Source: DTQF01 sp038874185
GTDB taxonomy: Archaea; Micrarchaeota; Micrarchaeia; CABMEP01
NCBI GenBank assembly: GCA_038874185.1
Contig: JAVZCX010000008.1
Coordinates: 1-26,274, forward strand
Direction: 5' to 3'
DNA: 26,274 bases
Part shown: piece after piece, positions 16,301 through 24,452 of the stretch
Layout of the letters: each line of letters begins with the position of its first letter
Position numbering within the stretch: the stretch's first letter is position 1
The notes under the pieces: generated by a model
Seen by the model: only the letters and a program-made list of their open reading frames with translations
Database searches by the model: none
Told to the model about the DNA's origin: nothing
Translations under genes and position numbers: made by a program

Positions 16301-18357
16301 TCAAGAAAGAGAAGGAGCTGAATTCTATAATCAGGGAATTGGATTCCAAGATACTTGAGCTAAAGGAAGAGATCGCAGCTGCAAGAGGTTCAGGGAATGC
16401 AATCCCGCAATCCATTTCATTCATACTTAGTCTAAAAGATGAGATACCAGGAATATATGGAACAGTTGCAGAACTCTATGATGTTGATAAGAAGTTTTCA
16501 ATTGCAACTGAAGCAGCAGCAGGACAAAGATTATTCCATATAGTGGTTCAGGACATGGACACAGCTACAAAGATAATCAAAAGAATGAAGCAAAGCAATG
16601 TTGGAAGAGCTACATTCATACCTTTAGATGTCAAGACTCCTGAAAAAGGATCAGAGCAGAAAGGAACATTAGGTTCAATAATAAACCTGATAAAGTTCGA
16701 CAAAAAGTTTGCAAACGTGTTCCTTTATGTTTTTGGAAATACGCACATAGTGAATTCAGTTGACGATTTCAAGTCCCATCCAGGACTTAGGATGGTAACT
16801 TTAGATGGAGACATTGCAGAAACATCAGGAGTTGTCTCTGGTGGTACCTCTATAAAAAGATCGCTTAGAGATTCATTGAAATCTAACCAAATAGAGAAGG
16901 AATTAAGCGAATTAAAAACCACGAGAGAAAGTCACATCTCTCAATTGTACAATCTTAATGAGCAGATGGCCATATTAAGGAAACAGATTGCTAAGGACGA
17001 GATAAGAAAGAAAGAGATAGAGATAGAAATGGGAGCAGTTTCTAACGAGGATCTTTCAGAGATAAAAAGACTGCTTTCAGAAAAAGAACTAGATCTGCAA
17101 GAGCTTGAAAGAGAAGTATTAAACTTAGAAGGTGAAAAGGCAAGGATAAGGATTGCAATTGAGCAGGGAGAAGGAGAAAAAGAAATAGCAAGATTGGATA
17201 ATGAAATAATGCAGTATTCAAATGAATTATCTGCCCTTGAAGAAAAGCTAAAAAGTCAGGATTCAATAATTCTTGAAGAAAGATTGTCTGCTGTGAAATC
17301 ATCAATAGAAAAATTGACTGCAGAAAGAGATGAAGTAAAGAAAGCGATAAATGAACTGAATTCAAAGCTAAAGCAGATTACTAAGCAATTAGAAGTAAAA
17401 GAGGAAAAGATAAAAGATGCAAGCAAGGAATTAGAAAAGCTGTATGCGGAAAGTAAGGCAATTCAAGATGAAATGGATCTTATTAATCAGGAAAGAGGAA
17501 AATTGATCAGGAGACAGGAAAGATTGAAAGAGGATAAAATAAGATTAGAGGTTTCAAAAGAAACGCTTCAAACAAGACTTGCAGATTTGAAGGTTGAAGC
17601 CGACCAATATAAAGATGTAGAGCCATTAAACATGAAGAAAGAAGAACTTGAAAATAGATTAGGAGAAGTTGAGTTAGAACTCAACGGAATGGGTTCTGTC
17701 AATCTAAAGGCTCCAGAAACATATAAAGAAAAATATGAAGAATTCAAGGTCATAAAAGAAAAAGTAGAAATCTTATCAAATGAGAAGAATTCTATACTAA
17801 GTATGATAGAGGAAATAGAGAAGAGAAAGAAAGAGATATTTATGGCAACATTTGTGGAGGTTAACAAGCACTTCCAGAAAATGGCACTTTCTTTATTCGG
17901 AAATGAAGCTACGCTTGCTCTTGAAAATGAAGCAAATCCATTTGAAGGAGGTTTGCACATAATCATGAAGGTAGGAAAGAAACAGCGCCATATAGAAGGA
18001 ATGTCTGGTGGTGAAAAATCACTCCTTACCATTGCATTTGTTTTTGCAATCCATATGTACAAGCCATCTAAGTTCTACATACTTGATGAAGTGGAGGCTG
18101 CGCTAGACAAGGAAAATAGCAAGAGATTTGCCGAGCTTGTTAAATCACTTTCAAAAGATACTCAATTCATTGTAGTCTCCCACAATGATGCAGTTATTAC
18201 AAGTGCTGATACTGCGCTAGGTGTGGCAAAGACAAGATTGGGTTCAAAGATATTGAGTATAAAGCTGGTTCCAGATTCAGGCTCAGATTCTCCAAAAATA
18301 GTTTCGGAAGAGATCTCTCCTGCTGAGGAAGAACAGGAAGATGAGGATGACGAGTGA
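13345..18357 (+). CDS. smc: SMC chromosome-condensation ATPase, interrupted by an intein
   Basis: Structural maintenance of chromosomes protein, which forms ATP-driven dimers that organise and separate the chromosome. The 1670-residue precursor would give a mature SMC of 1123 residues after removal of residues 38-584, a normal length. The first extein ends in the P-loop GPNGSGK (31-37) and the second begins SNICDAIRFLFGE. Then come a long coiled coil, the hinge (about 1034-1167, IPGIYGTVAELYDVDKKF to SGVVSGG) and a second coiled coil. The C-terminal head has signature SGGEKS near 1554 and Walker B YILDEVEAALD near 1578. The tail is acidic (EEEQEDEDDE-like). ATP binding depends on splicing because the intein splits the Walker A Lys from the following Ser. 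No scpA or scpB gene is adjacent. A GTGAG SD precedes the start. Confidence 0.97.
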   Translation: MATIYEITLRNFKSFKAVKIPLTKGFNAIIGPNGSGKCIVGESEVLLADGTISKIEDLVESALLKDCQLMSDGMFTTYNPSNIEVLSLNPITLKEEPRRVSAFIKRKSPDKLYTIKTKLGKELTATGYHPLFTIKNGMLVSVNADELHVGMPIAVPRKIDTYRTQISPLLELAKKDSDVYFSDSDKKLRMKLRMYKRVKKLKWKEIAESAGIPPQALISFVGNQPIKLKFAYKLAKSIGLSDEDIVHLFDKLKGRGKLKYVKIPAVVDERLARFLGYVISEGRVVSNEIFFFNDSDELINDFKSITKELFDCESVECVYKDRRFLILPSSVIVQMLKHVFDVTPFSHSSKKEVPKILFKADKKVISAFIEALYDGDGYFTAKESNRFSIEYDTASKQFAKELSLLLLNFGIISKINSSYKKATNSSKGIKRIYYRVSISGLENIRNFAKNIFPKIDYKYKALVGMRDSNKSPGNNVDLIPNINETIFHALRDAGFTDRKLKQIKPSKIRAYFEDRCYPTRDGLVQLVKILPNSNLRNQLSLLSDSDVFWDVITSIEEVKGREWVYDLAVEETHNFIAEGIFVHNSNICDAIRFLFGETSLSALRARSVNDLIHGGGEKASITMKITNVKNKDILKDNNGNGTIEIVRKLKKNGGTAYWLNGKRTTKNVVMDFLASEGLEVSSHNVIAQGEVDKIVRFTAKQRREVIDEIAGVAEYEEKKKEAMNELSKVDQRLNEAAVVMNEREGILQELEKEKDAALKYMALKDEQRRLKGTIILNQYSKQEREFESTVKKLTEIEKQFAEIEQQMQEFQKKLQTLEANRNDIANKIASKDQRNIYAEVDDLRNKKMLNESLIFEKDANLQRLDSEITKLTQEMTEIESKLSTFTGSKRAAATRAVELKKLIDSLNEQKKKVAAEWEEKRKNFGLFDVKFDELRKKEIKLKEEIAKLNAKLDVSSGNKDEKKMVNELKEIKSTIERNNVELERLFKKEKELNSIIRELDSKILELKEEIAAARGSGNAIPQSISFILSLKDEIPGIYGTVAELYDVDKKFSIATEAAAGQRLFHIVVQDMDTATKIIKRMKQSNVGRATFIPLDVKTPEKGSEQKGTLGSIINLIKFDKKFANVFLYVFGNTHIVNSVDDFKSHPGLRMVTLDGDIAETSGVVSGGTSIKRSLRDSLKSNQIEKELSELKTTRESHISQLYNLNEQMAILRKQIAKDEIRKKEIEIEMGAVSNEDLSEIKRLLSEKELDLQELEREVLNLEGEKARIRIAIEQGEGEKEIARLDNEIMQYSNELSALEEKLKSQDSIILEERLSAVKSSIEKLTAERDEVKKAINELNSKLKQITKQLEVKEEKIKDASKELEKLYAESKAIQDEMDLINQERGKLIRRQERLKEDKIRLEVSKETLQTRLADLKVEADQYKDVEPLNMKKEELENRLGEVELELNGMGSVNLKAPETYKEKYEEFKVIKEKVEILSNEKNSILSMIEEIEKRKKEIFMATFVEVNKHFQKMALSLFGNEATLALENEANPFEGGLHIIMKVGKKQRHIEGMSGGEKSLLTIAFVFAIHMYKPSKFYILDEVEAALDKENSKRFAELVKSLSKDTQFIVVSHNDAVITSADTALGVAKTRLGSKILSIKLVPDSGSDSPKIVSEEISPAEEEQEDEDDE
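13456..15096 (+). mobile_element. Intein with LAGLIDADG homing endonuclease, inserted in the SMC P-loop
   Basis: 547 residues (C38 to N584 of the precursor). All splicing blocks are visible: the N-terminal Cys in CIVGESEVLLADGT (block A), T126-A-x-H129-type TGYHPLF (block B), the C-terminal block F WVYDLAVEETHNFIA and block G GIFVHN ending His-Asn, with Ser as the +1 residue. The endonuclease carries two LAGLIDADG motifs: LGYVISEGR (275-283, acid E281) and ALYDGDGYF (371-379, acid D376). A helix-turn-helix-like segment (KLKWKEIAESAGIPPQALI) precedes the first motif, and another helical DNA-binding-like section lies after the second. Nothing in the frame suggests decay, so both splicing and homing look intact. 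Insertion between Lys and Ser of GxGKS is a typical intein site in P-loop ATPases. Confidence 0.95.
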
Positions 18358-18431
18358 CCATCAGAACATTTACATAGTAATCAAGTAAAGCATAGATTAA
18401 AATTAATTTTTGTCTAATTATTTTTGATTTG

Positions 18432-19400
18432 ATGAGACCTATCATCGTGGGAGTAGATCCAGGAACATATATAGGAATCGCAATATTCGATCTTAATGCG
18501 AATCTTATACACAGCTCAACTATAACTGATAAAGGAAAAGAGGCAGCAGTCAGTGAGATTTCGAAGTATGGCAATCCCATAGTTGTAGCTTCAGATGTCA
18601 ATCCACCTCCACAATTAGTTACTCAAATTGCATCTTATTTTAATGCAAGACTCTACTATCCAAAAACAACAATAAGTGATATTTCCAAGACAACTGAAAC
18701 ATCCAGCTATAAATTTAGTTCAGTTCACGAAAGAGATGCAATAATGGGTGTTTTATCGTTTTTTAAGGAGAATGCAAATAAATTAAGATGGATAGAAAGA
18801 ACTCTTAGGGACAAAGGTCTTTCAAAAATTGAAGAGGACGTTAAGAGATATGCATTAAGTGGAATGAGAGTGGATGACGCAATAAAAGCATTGGTCCCTG
18901 TTGACGATGAATATAAAAAGATAATAGAGTATGCGAAAACACTTCCAGAAGCTCCGCCTGTAATCAAAACTATCGATAGAAGAGAAAGCGATAGAGACAC
19001 AATCATAGGACTTCTTGAGTCAAACATACGTCTAAAGGCAAGGCTTTCTGTTCTTGAGGAAGAGATAAAGTCTCTTAAGAATGAAAAAAGCCAAGGTATT
19101 GATAAAACAACTCAGTCTTTGCTGTTTTCAAAAGACATGAGAATTAGGAGATTAAAGAGAATCATAAAGATGAAAAACAACAAGATTAAGCATTTGTATA
19201 GAATAATCGATTCAATGAAAGGAAAAGAAGCAAAAAGCAATGAGAAAAATGATACATTTCCATCAAGCAATGCCCATTCCAATCAAGGATCTAAAACTAA
19301 TACCAGACCTGAACAAGAGAAAGATTTAAAAAATGAAGACACAACTTTATCTATAGAAAAGATAGTCAAGGAATACAGGCAATCTAGGTCTAAGGATTAG
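18432..19400 (+). CDS. DUF460 protein, RuvC/RNase H-like domain plus coiled coil, short form
   Basis: 322 residues from the ATG at 18432. The first 110 residues form an RNase H-fold domain with conserved acidic positions: GVDPGTYIGIAIFDL (D9), VVASDVNPPPQLV (D55) and VHERDAIMG (E100/D102). These are the hallmarks of DUF460, an archaeal family of RuvC-like proteins whose function is not settled. A basic helical region and a coiled coil (about 195-270) follow, then a hydrophilic, disordered tail (S, N, K rich). Many family members are about twice as long and continue after the coiled coil, so this looks like a shortened form. It lies between smc and alba on the same strand, 74 bases after smc. 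A nucleic-acid role is inferred from the fold and neighbours. Confidence 0.85.
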   Translation: MRPIIVGVDPGTYIGIAIFDLNANLIHSSTITDKGKEAAVSEISKYGNPIVVASDVNPPPQLVTQIASYFNARLYYPKTTISDISKTTETSSYKFSSVHERDAIMGVLSFFKENANKLRWIERTLRDKGLSKIEEDVKRYALSGMRVDDAIKALVPVDDEYKKIIEYAKTLPEAPPVIKTIDRRESDRDTIIGLLESNIRLKARLSVLEEEIKSLKNEKSQGIDKTTQSLLFSKDMRIRRLKRIIKMKNNKIKHLYRIIDSMKGKEAKSNEKNDTFPSSNAHSNQGSKTNTRPEQEKDLKNEDTTLSIEKIVKEYRQSRSKD

Positions 19401-19439
19401 CTTCCTTGATTATTGTCTAAAAGCAACAAGAGTGATAGT

Positions 19440-19823
19440 ATGGTAGAAGAGAAAGCAACAGAATTTGAAGAAACAGAGGAAATGACAGCTGAACAGAGAG
19501 CACCTTCAGGTCAGCCAGTGCAGGCAACAGGTAACATAGTGTATGTAAGCAAGAAAGGAGTCATGGCTTACGTGCTTGCAGTAGTTACTCAATTCAATGC
19601 AGGCGCAAATGAAGTCACCCTGAAGGCAAGAGGAAAAGTGATCTCAAGAGCTGTAGATGCTGCAGAAATAGTAAAGAACAAATTCCTCCAGGATGTTTCA
19701 ATCAAGAGCATAAGAACATCTACTGAGGATATGAAGACTGCATCAGGAGCTCCTACAAAGGTTTCTACAATAGAGATAGTTTTAGCAAGAAACCCAGGTA
19801 GCAGCGCAGAATTAAAACTCTAA
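19440..19823 (+). CDS. alba: Alba-family chromatin / nucleic-acid-binding protein
   Basis: An abundant archaeal DNA/RNA-binding protein that coats and bridges nucleic acids as dimers. It has 127 residues from the ATG at 19440, which has GTGAT three bases upstream; the TTG at 19413 is less likely. The Alba core starts near residue 32: NIVYVSKKGVMAYVLAVVTQ, then KARGKVISRAVDAAEIVKNK and VSTIEIVLARN. The Lys pair in SKK corresponds to the DNA-contacting, acetylatable lysines of Alba. The usual GKKPVMNYV reads SKKGVMAYV. The first 31 residues are an unusual acidic, Glu-rich, probably disordered extension, absent from most archaeal Alba proteins, which have about 90-100 residues. It could modulate DNA binding by mimicking nucleic-acid charge. 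Confidence 0.95.
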   Translation: MVEEKATEFEETEEMTAEQRAPSGQPVQATGNIVYVSKKGVMAYVLAVVTQFNAGANEVTLKARGKVISRAVDAAEIVKNKFLQDVSIKSIRTSTEDMKTASGAPTKVSTIEIVLARNPGSSAELKL

Positions 19824-19824
19824 A

Positions 19825-19857
19825 TTTTCTTTTTTTAGTTTTATGTTTTTATTTATT
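19825..19857 (+). terminator. T-rich terminator after alba
   Basis: A run of seven T at 19830-19836 is followed by TTTTATGTTTTTATTTATT, starting within 10 bases of the stop codon. Confidence 0.55.
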
Positions 19858-19952
19858 ACCTTTCATAATTTTATATTTCCATAATGTTTATCATTTGTAT
19901 GTGCAGTTGTACTCGTATAATGCAAATTCAAAAAACCAAAAGAAGTGAGTTT

Positions 19953-21242
19953 ATGAGAATATATACATCACAAGTAAAACCAGAAATGAATGATTCAGAA
20001 GTGGAACTTGCAGGATGGGTTCACGAAACAAGAGACCATGGAAAGATAAGGTTTCTTATATTAAGGGATAAATCTGGTCTGATTCAGGTCATAGGCAAGA
20101 AAGGTGCTGTTTCAGATGAAGTTTTTGACTTAATTTCTCTACCGAAAGAGACAGTTATCTCTCTTAAAGGAAAGGTTAAAGCATCCCCTCAGGCTCCAAA
20201 AAGTGTGGAGATAATTCCTTCTGAAATAAAGATTCTAAATAAGGTTTCCATCCAACTTCCTGTTGATCCAACTTCTCATGTTGAAGCAGATTTAGATGTA
20301 AGATTGGATAACAGACATATCGACCTTAGGACAAAAAGAGTCCAGGCAATATTTGAGATACAATCAACTATATTGAGAGCATTTAGGGAGAAATTAACAT
20401 CATTAGATTTCGAAGAAATAATTCCTCCATCTTTAATTGCAGCAGCAAGCGAAGGGGGAGCAGACGTATTTCCTGTTATATATTTCGACAAGGAAGCATT
20501 TCTTTCCCAATCTCCACAACTGTATAAACAGCTTGCAGTTATAGGTGGAATGGAAAGAGTTTTTATGACCCCACAATATTTTAGGGCTGAAAAACATAAT
20601 ACAACCGCTCATCTTAATGAAATTACAGGAATGGATGCTGAAATAGGATTTGCAGACCATCATCTAGCAATGAAAATACTTTCAGAAACATTTTTACATA
20701 TTCTCTCCTCAGTCAAAGAAAGAAACTCTGAAGATTTGGCAGAATTAAAAGTGGACTTAAACGTTCCAAAGAAACTGAATATCTATACATATACTGAGGC
20801 AGTTGACATGCTGAACAAGCATGGAATGAAATTTGAATGGGGAACTGATTTTGGAAGAGACGAAGAGAGAAAGCTTTTTGAGATAATAGGTGAAGAAGCC
20901 TATATAATATCAGAATATCCTACTGCAGTCAGAGCATTCTATTCGATGCCTAATGAAGAAGACCCGAAGATATCTAATTCCTATGACCTGATGTATCAAG
21001 GAGTGGAGATGTCTTCTGGAGCTCAAAGAATACATATTCCAGAGCTTCTTGAAAAGCAGATAAGAGCAAAAGGAATGAATCCTGAGAACTTCGGATTCTA
21101 TCTTAATGCATTCAAATCAGGAGCGCCACCACATGCTGGTTTTGGAATGGGGTTGCAGAGAGTTACTATGGCGATAACAAGACAGAAAAACATAAGAGAA
21201 TGCACACTCTTCCCAAGAGATATGCATAGACTGACACCATGA
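19953..21242 (+). CDS. aspS: Aspartyl-tRNA synthetase, archaeal type, probably non-discriminating
   Basis: 429 residues from the ATG at 19953, which has GTGAG three bases upstream; an in-frame extension to 19884 is not needed and looks non-coding. The N-terminal OB-fold anticodon domain has ELAGWVHETRDHGKIRFLIL. The class II catalytic domain carries motif 2 YFRAEKHNTTAHLNEITGMD and motif 3 GFGMGLQRVTMAI. In archaeal AspRS the residue at the GWV-x-E position is Trp in Asp-specific enzymes and often His in enzymes that also charge tRNA-Asn. Here it is His24, and the loop reads SPQAPKS with no KAPGG-like Lys. This favours a non-discriminating enzyme feeding a Gln/Asn amidotransferase, although no gat genes are in the window. 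The enzyme call is secure; the specificity is inferred. Confidence 0.96.
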   Translation: MRIYTSQVKPEMNDSEVELAGWVHETRDHGKIRFLILRDKSGLIQVIGKKGAVSDEVFDLISLPKETVISLKGKVKASPQAPKSVEIIPSEIKILNKVSIQLPVDPTSHVEADLDVRLDNRHIDLRTKRVQAIFEIQSTILRAFREKLTSLDFEEIIPPSLIAAASEGGADVFPVIYFDKEAFLSQSPQLYKQLAVIGGMERVFMTPQYFRAEKHNTTAHLNEITGMDAEIGFADHHLAMKILSETFLHILSSVKERNSEDLAELKVDLNVPKKLNIYTYTEAVDMLNKHGMKFEWGTDFGRDEERKLFEIIGEEAYIISEYPTAVRAFYSMPNEEDPKISNSYDLMYQGVEMSSGAQRIHIPELLEKQIRAKGMNPENFGFYLNAFKSGAPPHAGFGMGLQRVTMAITRQKNIRECTLFPRDMHRLTP

Positions 21243-21246
21243 TTAA

Positions 21247-21264
21247 AAATCGTTCTTTCGATTT
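21247..21264 (+). terminator. Hairpin plus T-rich stretch after aspS
   Basis: AAATCG and CGATTT form a 6-bp stem around the loop TTCTTT, 5 bases after the aspS stop. T-rich sequence follows (ATTTGTTTATTTCTTTATTTTC). It could end aspS transcription and face the convergent minus-strand genes. Confidence 0.4.
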
Positions 21265-21282
21265 CAATTATTTGCCTATTTA

Positions 21283-21651
21283 TTATTTGTTTATTTCTTT
21301 ATTTTCTTCCTTTTCCTTTGTTTCACTCTTTTGGCTTTTTCTTTCTAATTCAGAAATTAGTGCCTTTGATTTAAATGAAACTGTATCGCTAGTATCATCT
21401 GAAAATTTATAGAGAATGTATTTTATTTTATGATAAGTATTTTCCTCTAGATTTTCCTGTCTAATTACACTTTCAATCAATTTCAAACCTTCTAATCTTT
21501 GCCATTTGAATCTACATCTCTCAAGCCTTTTCAAACCTTCTTTGATTCTCGACTCTATCTGTTTAGCATTTAGTTTTTTATAAATATTTATTGAATTGTT
21601 TTTAGGTCTTTGTATCTCTTCCCTTTTTGGATGCATCTGAAGGAAATGCAT
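21283..21651 (-). CDS. Hypothetical small helical protein
   Basis: The open frame downstream of tldE on the same strand encodes up to 165 residues from 21780. The first part (rich in N, H, S, C) looks non-coding. The last 100 residues look real: KQIESRIKEGLKRLERCRFK, then amphipathic helices (KWQRLEGLKLIESVIRQ, HKIKYILYKF, FKSKALISELERK) and a charged tail (KEKEENKEINK). I place the start tentatively at the ATG at 21651, though a TTG further in, following the TATA-like AATATTTATAAAAA near 21583-21597, is possible. The helix pairs recall HEAT-type repeats, but no family is recognised. It may also be a chance frame. Confidence 0.4.
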   Translation of the reverse strand: MHFLQMHPKREEIQRPKNNSINIYKKLNAKQIESRIKEGLKRLERCRFKWQRLEGLKLIESVIRQENLEENTYHKIKYILYKFSDDTSDTVSFKSKALISELERKSQKSETKEKEENKEINK

Positions 21652-21819
21652 TCCTCTGTCATCCCTCTGCTTGGAATTACAATAATTACTATGGGAAGAT
21701 TTGTCACTATGATGGATGTTATTCTGCCTATTCTCCCATTTGTTATATTCGCTCACAAAAATCACTATATTAGTACGCATCCAGGCTTTTTATTTTTTAC
21801 TTTTTTTTCTATCTTAATT

Positions 21820-23175
21820 TTAATCAATAGGTCTTGTTATATTTATGTCTTTGACCAATATAGGGGGAGTTATGACAGAACCATGTACCTCCCATGAATG
21901 GATCTTTTCAATATTTTTACCTATCATTTCTGTGTTCTGCATTATATTTTCAAGAGTTGAATTTATTCTTACATTTTTGATTGGATGTTTTATCTCTCCA
22001 TTTTCTATGTAGAAGGTTGCATCTCTAGGCAATATTGAGAATTCGCCAGTAAAGTAATTTTGGAATCTCATGTACCAAGCATTGGTTACATATATTCCTT
22101 TGTCTACATTTTCTATTAATTTTTCAACTGAGTAATTTCCTTTTTTCAATACTATATTCCAAGGATGCGGGTTTATTAAACCAGCATTTCCAGTGGTTTC
22201 AGTGTTGTGTCTTTTTGCTGTTGATGTATTATGAATGTATGTTTTTAATATTCCATTTTCAATGAGTTTTTTAGTTCTAGTCGGTACACCTTCCGAATCA
22301 AATGTTGAATATACATATGCATCTTCATAAGTAGGATTGTCAATCAAAGTGAAGATTTCACTTCCAACTTTTTTCCCTAATTTATCTACTAGAAAAGAGT
22401 TTCCAGTTTCAACTTCGAAGGCAGAGGTTGCATCACCTATATGTTCAAGGATTATTGCTAAAGGAAGAGGTTCGAATAGAACATCCATCTTCCCTTCTAT
22501 TTCCTTCTTTTCTCCTTTTGATTGAACTGCAAATTGTGCAGCCTCTTTTGCAATTTTTGTTGGGTTTATATTTGTTGTAGTTCTTCCAGAATATACTTTA
22601 TGTCCAGAAGAGTCTTTATCGCAGAGAGCTCTGAAAGATAGATATACACTACTGTCTTTTCCTTCTGCCTCGCATTTTCCAGAAGTAAGAAGATACTCTG
22701 AGGAAAAACTTGTTTCAAATACACCACTGTTTCTTTCCGATCCATTCTCAATCGCAGAATTTATTGCATTTTCTAAAACATCAGCATGAATTTCATATGC
22801 GTTCTCTATTTTCTTATCATATTTTTCTTTCTTATATTTGAAAGGACCTTGCGCTATACCTAGGAATTTTTCATTTGCAGGTATGTGTCTTGTATATCTT
22901 TTTATATTATCCAACGTGCACTTTATTCCCTTTTCGCTTGTATCTTTTATTGTCGTTTCAATTATCTTTCCTCTCCAATTACAGAACAGATACAATGATT
23001 TGGAAATAGAGGAATCACTCTTTACTATTTTATTGTTTACGAATTTTGTTTGCTGGTAATTTCCTATTCCTGCATGTAAGACAACATCATCAGCACCTTC
23101 TCTCTTTAATTCTTTCATTACTTTGTTTGTTTTCTGAATTAGAGACTCCATCTCTTTTTCTATCTCATTTTTCAT
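21820..23175 (-). CDS. tldE: TldE/PmbA-family protein
   Basis: 451 residues, the non-catalytic partner of TldD. The TldD/TldE heterodimer is a metalloprotease that unfolds and digests modified or unfolded peptides. The family layout is visible: the N-terminal domain (KRWEGADDVVLHAG-like start and KFVNNKIVKSD), then VYSGRTTTNINPTKIAKEAA, LPLAIILEHIGDATSAFEVE, DSEGVPTRTKKLIENGILK and the C-terminal FTGEFSILPRDATFYIENGE. It lacks HExxxH, as expected for TldE. The ATG at 23175 is set by GTGAT with a 3-base spacer. It lies 69 bases after tldD on the same strand, so the two are probably one operon. Confidence 0.93.
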   Translation of the reverse strand: MKNEIEKEMESLIQKTNKVMKELKREGADDVVLHAGIGNYQQTKFVNNKIVKSDSSISKSLYLFCNWRGKIIETTIKDTSEKGIKCTLDNIKRYTRHIPANEKFLGIAQGPFKYKKEKYDKKIENAYEIHADVLENAINSAIENGSERNSGVFETSFSSEYLLTSGKCEAEGKDSSVYLSFRALCDKDSSGHKVYSGRTTTNINPTKIAKEAAQFAVQSKGEKKEIEGKMDVLFEPLPLAIILEHIGDATSAFEVETGNSFLVDKLGKKVGSEIFTLIDNPTYEDAYVYSTFDSEGVPTRTKKLIENGILKTYIHNTSTAKRHNTETTGNAGLINPHPWNIVLKKGNYSVEKLIENVDKGIYVTNAWYMRFQNYFTGEFSILPRDATFYIENGEIKHPIKNVRINSTLENIMQNTEMIGKNIEKIHSWEVHGSVITPPILVKDINITRPID

Positions 23176-23244
23176 AAGATCACATTTCGATAATTCATTT
23201 TAAATACATTAATCATTTTTCTATTTATTTTGATTATATTTGGT

Positions 23245-24452
23245 TTATCTCATCTTTATCTTCATCCTCATGGATGCTCCGCCCATGGATACAGGTATTC
23301 CTTGCATTGGTTCTCCTTTTCCGCATGTTGCAGCATGGAGCTCAAAGTTGTCTGCTACTGCATTTACTGATTTCCATAATGTTCCAGTTGTTATTTCTAT
23401 TGTTGGACCTTTTACAGGTTTTGTTATTCTTCCATTCTCTATCAAGTAAGCCTCACTTCCTTTGTATTTTTGGTTCCATCTTCTGTCATCTATGTTCCAT
23501 TCCATAAAACTTTTCATGTATATTCCATATCTTGTTTCTCTAATCATTTCTTCTTCTTTCCAATCACCGGGAAGCACAACAGTGTTCGACATTCTTATTA
23601 TCGGTTCTACAGAGTAGTTCGATGCTCTTGCAGACGCATTGCTTCTTATTCCAAACTTGGCTGCACTTTCTCTATTCTGCAGAAATTCATTGATTATTCC
23701 ATTTTTTATAAGTATTTTTCTTCTTGCTTTAACACCTTCATCATCGTAAAGATAATATCCAAATGAATCTGAGAGTGTCGGGTCGTCAGCTACATTTACT
23801 ATCTCACTGCCGATTTTCATTCCAAGCATATCTTTTGTTACAAACGATTCTCCTGCCTGCGCACTTTCTCTTCCCAAAATTCTATCTGCTTCATATGGGT
23901 GGCCTACACTTTCATGGGCCATTATACCTGAAATTTCAGGAGATACAATAACCTCTATTTCTCCTTTTGGTGGTGAAATCCCATTGATTAAGTTATCTTT
24001 TAATGCAGTTGCTTCATTTTTTATTTTTTCATCTACTCTCATCTTTTCTATTTTTTCAAATCCTCCAGCAATTCCATATTGCCAATGCCTTTGCACGCTT
24101 TGATTATTCTCTTTTATTGTAAAACTATAGAATAGATCTATTCTTGGAATCTTGCTTTCTATTATACTTCCATCTGAATTTAAGTAGTACTTATTTGTAA
24201 TGGTATCAACATAATAAAAAGTACTAGAAAATATCTTTGCTTTTGAATCTAAGAGCCCTCTTTCTATTTCTCTAACAAATTCAATCTTTTCATCTATTCC
24301 AATCTCACTTATTTTTTTCTTTTCCTTCACTCCGTATCTTGATCTTTCAGATTTTTCTCTTGAAAATTCAATCTTATCTCCTATCTTTGCAGAATTCTTT
24401 GTAGATGTAACTGACTGCTCAATTATTCTATCTATATTCTGCTTTTCAAATG
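23245..24452 (-). CDS. tldD: TldD metalloprotease, 5' end missing in the sequence gap
   Basis: The catalytic subunit of TldD/TldE. The zinc motif HESVGH is encoded at 23899-23916, within GIMAHESVGHPYEADRILGR. The C-terminal Cys motif follows as ATCGKGEPMQGIPVSMGG. An in-frame GTG at 24330 could be taken for the start. However, the frame stays open for about 40 more codons to the N gap and reads like TldD (IDRIIEQSVTSTKNSAKIGD), so the gene is partial. About 402 residues are visible, and the family usually has about 450-480, so roughly 50-80 are missing. It is divergent from the AmpS-like gene across the gap. Confidence 0.93.

Noticed and set aside
15852..16424. Long minus-strand open frame inside smc
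   Set aside because: It is a shadow of the smc coiled coil. The Ser/Phe-rich product is what the complement of Glu/Lys-rich codons gives.
21610..21897. Plus-strand open frame with hydrophobic residues
   Set aside because: It overlaps the end of tldE and the spacer on the opposite strand. The hydrophobic content comes from T-rich sequence, and there is no SD or family match.
23245..24330. Complete TldD starting at the GTG at 24330
   Set aside because: The frame remains open and TldD-like up to the gap, and the product would be too short for the family.
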